This document shows positions 42,865 through 49,132 of a stretch of DNA of 49,132 bases, one piece after another. The translations under genes were made by a program, and so were the position numbers. Numbering within the stretch: the first letter of the stretch is position 1; each line of letters begins with the position of its first letter. Source of the DNA: Ramlibacter sp. (lineage in GTDB: Bacteria; Pseudomonadota; Gammaproteobacteria; Burkholderiales; Burkholderiaceae_C); contig JAJAZH010000282.1 in assembly GCA_026785815.1 (NCBI GenBank), positions 1 through 49,132 on the forward strand, written 5' to 3'. Under the pieces are notes generated by a model. It searched no databases. It saw only the letters and a list, made by a program, of their open reading frames with translations, and was not told the DNA's origin.

Positions 42865-43601
42865 ACCCTGTCGTCGAAGTCTCCGATCTGTGCAAGGCCT
42901 TTGGCGGTCTGCAAGTCACACGCTCGGTGAACCTGAGGGTGGAGCAGGGCGAGCGGCACCTGCTGATCGGCCCGAACGGCGCCGGAAAGACCACCCTTTT
43001 CAACCTGATCGCCGGTGATCTGGCCTCCAGTTCCGGCAGCATCACGCTGATGGGCAAGCCCGTCACGCATCGCTCCACTGCGGCCCGGGCCCAGATCGGC
43101 CTGGCCCGCACCTATCAGATCGTGACCCTGTTCGGCCGCGACAGCCTGCTGCACAACGTCAAGCTCGCGTTGCTGGGCAAGTCGCCGTTGCGGCACCGCC
43201 ATTGGGGCTCGTTGGACCACGACAAAACGTTGTCGGACCGCGCGCTGGAGGTGCTGGCCTCGGTCGGCCTGTCGGACAAGGCGAAGCTGCCGCTGGAGCA
43301 GACCTCGTACGGTGAAAAGCGCCGGCTGGAGATCGCCATGGCGCTGGCGCAGAAGCCGCAAGTGCTGCTGCTGGACGAGCCGCTGGCGGGTCTGTCCTCA
43401 GAGGAACGCGAGACCATCACGGCGCTCCTGCGTGACATCGACAGGTCCATCACCATCCTCATGATCGAGCACGACATGGAGGTCGCGCTGGCGTTTGCCG
43501 ACCGCGTCACCCTGTTGCACTACGGCGAGGTGATCACGGCCGGCACGCGGCAGGAAGTGGTGGCCGACCCACGCACCCGGGAGATCTACCTTGGCCACTA
43601 G
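42861..43601 (+). CDS. livG: ABC ATPase LivG, mirror copy
   Basis: Identical to the gene at 5532-6272, 246 residues, GTG start in a GTGA overlap. Confidence 0.93.
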   Translation: MNPVVEVSDLCKAFGGLQVTRSVNLRVEQGERHLLIGPNGAGKTTLFNLIAGDLASSSGSITLMGKPVTHRSTAARAQIGLARTYQIVTLFGRDSLLHNVKLALLGKSPLRHRHWGSLDHDKTLSDRALEVLASVGLSDKAKLPLEQTSYGEKRRLEIAMALAQKPQVLLLDEPLAGLSSEERETITALLRDIDRSITILMIEHDMEVALAFADRVTLLHYGEVITAGTRQEVVADPRTREIYLGH

Positions 43602-44307
43602 CCTGCTCTCGCTGGACCGCGTCAACGCTTTCTACGGCGAGAGCCACGTGCTGCACGACATCAGCCTGGATCTGCAGGAAGGCCGGCTGCTGGCCCTGCT
43701 GGGACGCAACGGCGCCGGCAAGACCACCTGCATCAGCACCATCATCGGCTTCCTGCCGCCGCGCTCCGGCCGCATCACGCTGGCCGGCGGATCGCTGGAG
43801 AAGCTGTCGCCCGAGCGCATCTGCCGCGCTGGTATCGGCCTGGTGCCGCAGGGCCGGCGCATTTTCGGCAGCCTCTCGGTCAGGGAAAACCTCGACGTCG
43901 CGGCGCGCCCGCCGGCCGCGGGCGGCAAGCGGCACTGGACGCGCGACGACGTGTGGGGGATTTTTCCGCGGCTCAAAGAGCGGCAGAACCAGCTGGCCGG
44001 CAGCCTGTCCGGCGGCGAGCAGCAGATGCTGGCGATCGGCCGGGGCCTCATGACCAACCCGCGGGTGCTGCTGCTGGACGAACCCTCGGAGGGCCTGGCG
44101 CCGCAGATCGTGCGCGAGCTCGGCGAAGTCCTGATGACCCTGAAGGAACACCTCTCCATGGTGCTGGTGGAACAGAACCTCGGCCTGGCGCTGAAGGTGA
44201 CGGACGACGTGGTACTGCTGAACACGGGGCGCGTGGTGTTCTCCGGCACCCGCGAGCAGTTCGAGGGCCAGCAGGCCGCGCTGCACAGCCATCTTGGCGT
44301 CGAATAG
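43591..44307 (+). CDS. livF: ABC ATPase LivF, mirror copy
   Basis: Identical to the gene at 4826-5542, 238 residues, TTG start. Confidence 0.94.
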   Translation: MATSLLSLDRVNAFYGESHVLHDISLDLQEGRLLALLGRNGAGKTTCISTIIGFLPPRSGRITLAGGSLEKLSPERICRAGIGLVPQGRRIFGSLSVRENLDVAARPPAAGGKRHWTRDDVWGIFPRLKERQNQLAGSLSGGEQQMLAIGRGLMTNPRVLLLDEPSEGLAPQIVRELGEVLMTLKEHLSMVLVEQNLGLALKVTDDVVLLNTGRVVFSGTREQFEGQQAALHSHLGVE

Positions 44308-44315
44308 GAAGCAAC

Positions 44316-45131
44316 ATGGACCATCAACTGAGACAGGCGCCGGTCGGGCGTTATACGTTGCGCTACCTGGATGTCGGCGCGGGTGCCCCGGTGGTGCTGA
44401 TTCACGGCCTGGCGGGCGACTACACGGCCTGGCTGGCGCAGATCGAAGTGCTGCGCAAGACCCACCGCGTGATCGCCTTTGACAACCGTGGCGCCGGCCA
44501 GAGCACCCAGGTGGATGAGCCGGTGACGACTGCGGAACTGGCTGCGGACACCCTGCAGTTGATGGACCATTGCCAGGTGGAGCGCGCCCATGTCGTCGGC
44601 CGCTCGATGGGCGGCGCCGTGGCCCAGCACATGGCGCTGCTGGCACCCGAACGCGTGATGACCCTGACGCTGTGCGCCTCTTTTGCCCGCCTCGACCCGC
44701 TGGGCCGCCGGGTGCTGTGGAACATGCGCGAGGCGCTTGAATGGCGCATGAATTGGGCTGACCACGCCCGCCATTCGGTGCAGAACTTCGTGTCGGCCGA
44801 CTTCTTCAACCGGTACCCCGAACGCGTAGCCGCCATCGAGCGCCTGATTGGCGGCGAAACACGTCTGCCGGCCTGCTATGTGCGGCAAAACGAGGCCTGT
44901 CAGCAGCACGACACGGTGGACGAACTGCCGCGCATCCGGCAGCCGGTCCTGGTCATGGCGGGTGACGCCGATCCCATCTGCTCTCTGACCGCGACGCGGG
45001 TGCTGAGCATGGGCCTGCCCAACGCACGCACCGAAATTTTCAGCAGTGCCAGCCATTTTTTCCTGATGGAGCAACCTGACAAATTTATCGAGTTGCTGAC
45101 CGGCTGGCTCCGATCCAATCCCAGCGCCTAG
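44316..45131 (+). CDS. Alpha/beta-fold hydrolase, mirror copy
   Basis: Identical to the gene at 4002-4817, 271 residues, with Ser97 and His247. Confidence 0.87.
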   Translation: MDHQLRQAPVGRYTLRYLDVGAGAPVVLIHGLAGDYTAWLAQIEVLRKTHRVIAFDNRGAGQSTQVDEPVTTAELAADTLQLMDHCQVERAHVVGRSMGGAVAQHMALLAPERVMTLTLCASFARLDPLGRRVLWNMREALEWRMNWADHARHSVQNFVSADFFNRYPERVAAIERLIGGETRLPACYVRQNEACQQHDTVDELPRIRQPVLVMAGDADPICSLTATRVLSMGLPNARTEIFSSASHFFLMEQPDKFIELLTGWLRSNPSA

Positions 45132-45156
45132 CCGGCCGCCTCGTTCCGGCCGGCTA
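45129..45156. terminator. Hairpin spanning two convergent stop codons, mirror copy
   Basis: Mirror of 3977-4004, with 10-base stems and an 8-base loop. Confidence 0.64.
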
Positions 45157-46812
45157 AAGCGACACCTCCGGCGACGCACGATGGGCCGCCAGTTCGGCCC
45201 CGAAGCCGGAGCGTTCGATCACCTCGCGCGGCTGGGCCTGCAGGTTTTCCAGCCGCAGCAACCCGCCGCGCAGCAGTACAGCCTTGTGCAACTGGCGCAA
45301 CGCGTCCAGGCCCGAGGTGTCGAGCAGCACCAGTTGCAGGGCATCGAGCGTTACCACCGGACCGGCCGGTCCGTTCTCCACCGCCTGCACCACGACATCG
45401 CTCTTGGCGACCGCGCCGAAAAACAGCGCGCCGAACAGCTTGAAGCGCAACTCGTTCCCGTCGTGCGTGACCCGTTCGACGCTGAACAGCGAACTCATTC
45501 GCCGGACGAACAACGCGCAGGCCAGCACCAGCCCGACCTGCACCGCGACCGTGAGGTCGAACACCACCGTGAGCAGGAACGTCCCGAGCATCAACAGCCG
45601 GTAGTGGGCGCTGTAGCGCCTGAGGCGCCCGAACTCCCGCCATTCGCCCATGTTCCAGGCGACGTACAGCAGGATGCCGGCCAGCACCGCCAGCGGCACG
45701 TGCAAGGCCAGCGGAGCGGCCAGCAGCACCACGGCCGCCAGCGTCGCCGCGTGCACCAGGCCCGCGATCGGCGTGGTACCGCCGGAGCGCACGTTGGTCA
45801 CGGTGCGGGCAATGGTTCCGGTGGCCGGCATGCCGCCGAAAAAGGGCGTGATGAAATTGGCGACGCCCTGCGCCATCAGCTCCTGGTTCGGGTCGTGGCG
45901 GGGTAGCGTGGTGAGCTGGTCTGCCACCCGGGCGCACAGCAGCGACTCGATCGCGCCGAGCAACGCAATGGTGAGGGTCGGCGTCAGCAGCAGCTTGACC
46001 GTGGACCAGGAAAAATCCGGCAGCGCGAATGCCGGCAAGCCGGCCGGGATCGCGCCGAAGCGAGAGCCGATGGTCTCGACGTCGAGGCTGAAATACCAGG
46101 CCAGCAGTGTCAGGCTGACCAGCGCCACGATCGGACCGGGCAGGCGCGAGCTGACCTGCGTCGCGCGCCGCATCCCGGGAAAATCAAGGGCCTTGAGCGG
46201 CGATGCGGGCCCCCACAGCCTGGGCCACAGGAACAGCCCGCAGACGCAGGTCAGGCCCAGCGCGAAGGCCAGCGGGTTGAAGCTGTCCAGATTCCTGCCC
46301 AGCACCTGCAGCTGGGCGAAGAAGTCGGCAGGCATCCTGGCGACGTCCAGTCCCAGCAGGTCTTTCACCTGCGACAGCGCGATCAGCACGGCGATGCCGT
46401 TGGTGAAGCCGATGACGATGCTGATTGGCACGTAGCGCACCAGCGTTCCCAGCTTCAGCAGGCCGAGCAGGAACAGCAGGACACCGGCGCAGGCGGTCGA
46501 GATCAGCAGGTTGGCCAGGCCGTATCGCTCGACGATGCCGTAGACCACGACGATGAAGGCGCCGGCCGGCCCGCCGATCTGCACGTTCGATCCACCCAGC
46601 AGCGAAACCAGCGCGCCGGCGATGATCGCCGTCCAAAGGCCCGCCTCGGGCTTGAGGCCGGAGGCGATGGCGAAGGCCATTGCCAGCGGCAATGCGACGA
46701 TGCCGACCGTCACTCCGGCGCCCACGTCGGTGGTGAAACGGGCGCGGTTGTAGCCGCGCAGCGCGTCGATCAGCCGGGGTCGGAAGGTGGCGAGCGAGGC
46801 CGGCAATTGCAT
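45154..46812 (-). CDS. SulP-family anion transporter with STAS domain, mirror copy
   Basis: Identical to the gene at 2321-3979, 552 residues. Confidence 0.91.
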   Translation of the reverse strand: MQLPASLATFRPRLIDALRGYNRARFTTDVGAGVTVGIVALPLAMAFAIASGLKPEAGLWTAIIAGALVSLLGGSNVQIGGPAGAFIVVVYGIVERYGLANLLISTACAGVLLFLLGLLKLGTLVRYVPISIVIGFTNGIAVLIALSQVKDLLGLDVARMPADFFAQLQVLGRNLDSFNPLAFALGLTCVCGLFLWPRLWGPASPLKALDFPGMRRATQVSSRLPGPIVALVSLTLLAWYFSLDVETIGSRFGAIPAGLPAFALPDFSWSTVKLLLTPTLTIALLGAIESLLCARVADQLTTLPRHDPNQELMAQGVANFITPFFGGMPATGTIARTVTNVRSGGTTPIAGLVHAATLAAVVLLAAPLALHVPLAVLAGILLYVAWNMGEWREFGRLRRYSAHYRLLMLGTFLLTVVFDLTVAVQVGLVLACALFVRRMSSLFSVERVTHDGNELRFKLFGALFFGAVAKSDVVVQAVENGPAGPVVTLDALQLVLLDTSGLDALRQLHKAVLLRGGLLRLENLQAQPREVIERSGFGAELAAHRASPEVSL

Positions 46813-46818
46813 TGCGGG

Positions 46819-47571
46819 CTATTTTGCATCCGGCATCGGCAGGCGTTTGCTCAGATCGTGCAACAAGGGCCGCAGCGACAGCAGCCACAGGGCGATAGCC
46901 AGCGGCACGGTGGTGACGAAGCCCACGAACTTGAAGCCGATCGCGCCGAACAGGCCGCCGGCGAAAAAACAGGCCACCAGCAGCACATGGATGCGCAGCC
47001 GCTGGCGGTTGGCCAGCACCGGCGCGCTGTCGTCGCGCGCGTTGACGTACAGCAGTTTGCCCAGCTCGATGCCGATGTCGGTGACCAGGCCGGTCACGTG
47101 GGTGGTGCGGATCTCGGCCCGCGAGATCTTGGTGATCACCGCGTTCTGCAGTCCCATGATGAAGCACAGCAGCACCACGGTGAGCGGAAGGAACAGCGTC
47201 GTGAAGCCGTCGATCGACGCGCCGGCCAGGCCGAAGACCAGCAGCGCAGCAGACTCCAGCATCAGCGGCAGCCCGTAGGCGCTGCGAAGCCCGCGCCGCA
47301 GTCCCCAGTTGACCAGGATGGCGGTGGTCATCGCTCCGCACAGAAAGGCCAGCAGCGCTCCGATAGCCGACACCACCAGCGTCAGCTGGCCCAGCACCAG
47401 GTTGTCGGCCACCGAGGACAGCACGCCGGTCATGTGCGAGGTGTACTGGCCGACGGCGAGGAAGCCGCCGGCATTGGCGGCGCCGGCGACGAAGGCCAGC
47501 ACCGCGCCCAGCCGGACGTTGGCGTGGGGCGTGCGTTCGACGTCGGTCCAGCCGCGAATGGCGGGAAACAT
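46819..47571 (-). CDS. DUF1275 membrane protein, mirror copy
   Basis: Identical to the gene at 1562-2314, 250 residues. Confidence 0.87.
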   Translation of the reverse strand: MFPAIRGWTDVERTPHANVRLGAVLAFVAGAANAGGFLAVGQYTSHMTGVLSSVADNLVLGQLTLVVSAIGALLAFLCGAMTTAILVNWGLRRGLRSAYGLPLMLESAALLVFGLAGASIDGFTTLFLPLTVVLLCFIMGLQNAVITKISRAEIRTTHVTGLVTDIGIELGKLLYVNARDDSAPVLANRQRLRIHVLLVACFFAGGLFGAIGFKFVGFVTTVPLAIALWLLSLRPLLHDLSKRLPMPDAK

Positions 47572-47614
47572 GGGTCAGCCGATCGGGCAGCCGCCGGGCG
47601 CGGCGCAAGTCATC

Positions 47615-47815
47615 TCAGCGCTCGGCGCCGGGCAGCACGGCATCCGCCGCTGCGCCGACCGCCTTGCCGGTGATCCTCACGGTGCCGATGGCGGCATCGG
47701 CGGCCAGTCCCACGCCCTTCACCGCGATGCTGGCGGCGGTGTCCGCCACCGCGATCACCGCGCACCCGGAGAGCAGGGCGCTCAGGCCGGCTGCCAGGAC
47801 GAGGCGGGTACGCAT
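47615..47815 (-). CDS. Small putative lipoprotein, mirror copy
   Basis: Identical to the gene at 1318-1518, 66 residues, lipobox Cys18. Confidence 0.71.
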   Translation of the reverse strand: MRTRLVLAAGLSALLSGCAVIAVADTAASIAVKGVGLAADAAIGTVRITGKAVGAAADAVLPGAER

Positions 47816-47824
47816 GCCGCCAGC

Positions 47825-49132
47825 TTAGCGCACCCGCATGCCGGGCACCGCGCCCGGCGAGGGCTCCAGCACGTAGATTCCGCCCGCCTTGTCGTTGGCG
47901 GCGCTGGCGGCCAGCACCATGCCTTCGCTGATGCCGAACTTCATCTTGCGCGGCGCCAGGTTGGCCACCATCACCGTGAGCTTGCCCACCAGGTCGGCGG
48001 GCCGGTAGGCGGAAGCGATGCCGCTGAACACGTTGCGGGTCTTGCCTTCGCCCACGTCCAGCGTCAGGCGCAGCAGCTTGGTCGAGCCTTCCACCGCCTG
48101 GCAGTCGACGATCTTGGCGATCCGCAGGTCGATCTTCGTGAAGTCGTCGATCGTGATCGGCGCTGCGATCTCCTCGCCTCCCGGTGGGTCGCTTCCAGCC
48201 TCGCTGGCGACAGACGGGTCGGGCAAATCCGCCGGCGCATCGAACAGCGCGTCGATCTGCTTGACGTCGACCCGCTGCATCAGGTGCCGGTAAGGATTGA
48301 TTTCATGCCCGACGGACAGCTTGACACCGCAGTTGTCCCACAGATGGACGTCGGCAGCGAGCCACTTGCCGACTTCGCCGGCCAGTTGCGGCAGCACTGG
48401 CGCCAGCATCACCGTCAGGTTCTTGAACAGGCCGATGGCCGTGGTGCAGACCCGGTGCAGTTCTGCGTCCCGACTGCTGTCTTTCGCGATCAGCCAGGGC
48501 GCCTGCTGGTCGACGTACAGGTTGGCCTGGTCGGCCAGGGCCATGATCGCGCGAATTGCCTTGCCGAACTCGCGCGCGTCGTAGAGCGCCTTGACCTCGG
48601 CGGCCGCGGCATGCGCCGACTCCAGCAGGGCTTCGGCCTGCGGATCTTCGGGGCCCAGCTTGCCGCCGAAGCGTTTGGTGATGAACCCTGCCGTCCGGCT
48701 GGCGATGTTGACGTACTTGCCGATCAGGTCGGCGTTGACCCGCGCCATGAAGTCCTCGGCGCTGAACTCGATGTCCTCGTTGTGCGAGTTGAGCTTGGCG
48801 GCAAGGTAGTAACGCAGCCACTCGGGATTCATCCCCAGCGACAGGTACTTCAGCGGGTCCAGCCCGGTGCCGCGGCTCTTGCTCATCTTCTCGCCGTTGT
48901 TCACCGTCAGGAAGCCGTGGACGAAGATGCTGTCGGGTGTCTTGCGGCCGCTGAACTTGAGCATCGCCGGCCAGAACAACGTGTGGAAGGTGACGATGTC
49001 CTTGCCGATGAAGTGAACCTGCTCCAGCGCCGGGTCGGCCAGGTAGGCGTCGAAGTCCTGGCCGCGCCGGTCCAGCAGGTTCTTGAGCGAGGCGAGATAG
49101 CCGATCGGCGCGTCCAGCCAGACGTAGAAATA
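47825..49132 (-). CDS. metG: Methionine-tRNA ligase, 3' part, mirror copy
   Basis: Identical to 1-1308 and cut at exactly the same codon by the other window edge, so no complete metG is present. KMSKS is at residues 82-86 of the fragment. Confidence 0.96.
   Translation of the reverse strand, partial: YFYVWLDAPIGYLASLKNLLDRRGQDFDAYLADPALEQVHFIGKDIVTFHTLFWPAMLKFSGRKTPDSIFVHGFLTVNNGEKMSKSRGTGLDPLKYLSLGMNPEWLRYYLAAKLNSHNEDIEFSAEDFMARVNADLIGKYVNIASRTAGFITKRFGGKLGPEDPQAEALLESAHAAAAEVKALYDAREFGKAIRAIMALADQANLYVDQQAPWLIAKDSSRDAELHRVCTTAIGLFKNLTVMLAPVLPQLAGEVGKWLAADVHLWDNCGVKLSVGHEINPYRHLMQRVDVKQIDALFDAPADLPDPSVASEAGSDPPGGEEIAAPITIDDFTKIDLRIAKIVDCQAVEGSTKLLRLTLDVGEGKTRNVFSGIASAYRPADLVGKLTVMVANLAPRKMKFGISEGMVLAASAANDKAGGIYVLEPSPGAVPGMRVR

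Larger units (their letters stand above)
1..49132. repeat. Perfect 49.1-kb inverted repeat with two 24,566-base arms and no spacer
   Basis: The right arm is the reverse complement of the left arm throughout. The first 22 bases match the complement of the last 22, all coding regions recur at 49133-x on the other strand, and intergenic stretches checked by eye (divergent promoter region, the gap before the LysR gene, the nadB end) also match. Both arms share the same livM one-base frameshift and the same LysR break, and both stop at the same metG codon. Long perfect palindromes without a spacer are normally unstable in bacteria because the hairpins are cut by SbcCD-type nucleases. The inference is a fold-back chimera or assembly artefact. 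A true inverted duplication or inverted dimer cannot be excluded from sequence alone. Confidence 0.98.

Noticed and set aside
24601..49132. Right-arm genes as true second paralogues
   Set aside because: They are identical to the left arm at every site compared, including two gene lesions and the intergenic DNA checked. Paralogues would have diverged; a copied template explains it better.
1..49132. Hairpin-ended linear replicon or circular inverted dimer
   Set aside because: No telomere resolvase, replication or partition gene, or origin was seen; gene content is ordinary chromosomal, so there is no positive support.

Overview
The window is one perfect inverted repeat. Bases 1-24566 are followed, with no spacer, by their exact reverse complement (24567-49132), so position x pairs with position 49133-x. 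Every gene therefore appears twice, once per strand. The two ends are the same codon inside metG, and the axis lies 34 bases after the nadB stop codon at AGG|CCT. No difference between the arms was seen; even a one-base frameshift (livM) and a broken LysR gene are copied. This is the dominant signal. The likeliest explanation is a fold-back contig, made in library preparation or assembly, of one ordinary chromosomal stretch of about 24.6 kb. A real spacer-free palindrome of this size would be extraordinary in a bacterium. Left-arm entries carry the full annotation; right-arm entries give mirror coordinates.

Organism: the DNA is GC-rich, tightly packed, and uses GTG and TTG starts with ATGA/GTGA overlaps. 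DUF3460 next to scpA, a BamE-like lipoprotein, a metG with a C-terminal tRNA-binding domain, and many ABC/TRAP uptake genes fit a betaproteobacterium, probably Burkholderiales. This is inferred from gene content, not from a phylogeny.

Left-arm layout: (1) 1-3979, the 3' part of metG, a small lipoprotein, a DUF1275 membrane protein and a SulP anion transporter. (2) 4002-9389, a leftward Liv-type ABC operon (binding protein, livH, livM, livG, livF) ending in an alpha/beta hydrolase. (3) 9390-9605, an AT-rich divergent control region. (4) 9606-13843, rightward GntR/FCD regulator, aldehyde dehydrogenase, a hydrolase-like protein lacking the nucleophile serine, and an Old Yellow Enzyme-type oxidoreductase. 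Parts 2-4 look like one uptake-and-catabolism regulon of unknown substrate. (5) 13891-21248, a damaged LysR gene, a cupin, a DUF1445 putative hydro-lyase, a complete TRAP transporter, DUF2848 and an amidase: a second uptake-and-catabolism cluster. (6) 21252-24532, BamE-like lipoprotein, DUF3460, scpA and nadB, chromosomal housekeeping genes.

The right arm repeats blocks 6 to 1 in reverse order and orientation. No tRNA, rRNA, CRISPR array, transposase, integrase or phage gene was recognised. No gene-free stretch exceeds 300 bases; the longest is the 216-base divergent region.
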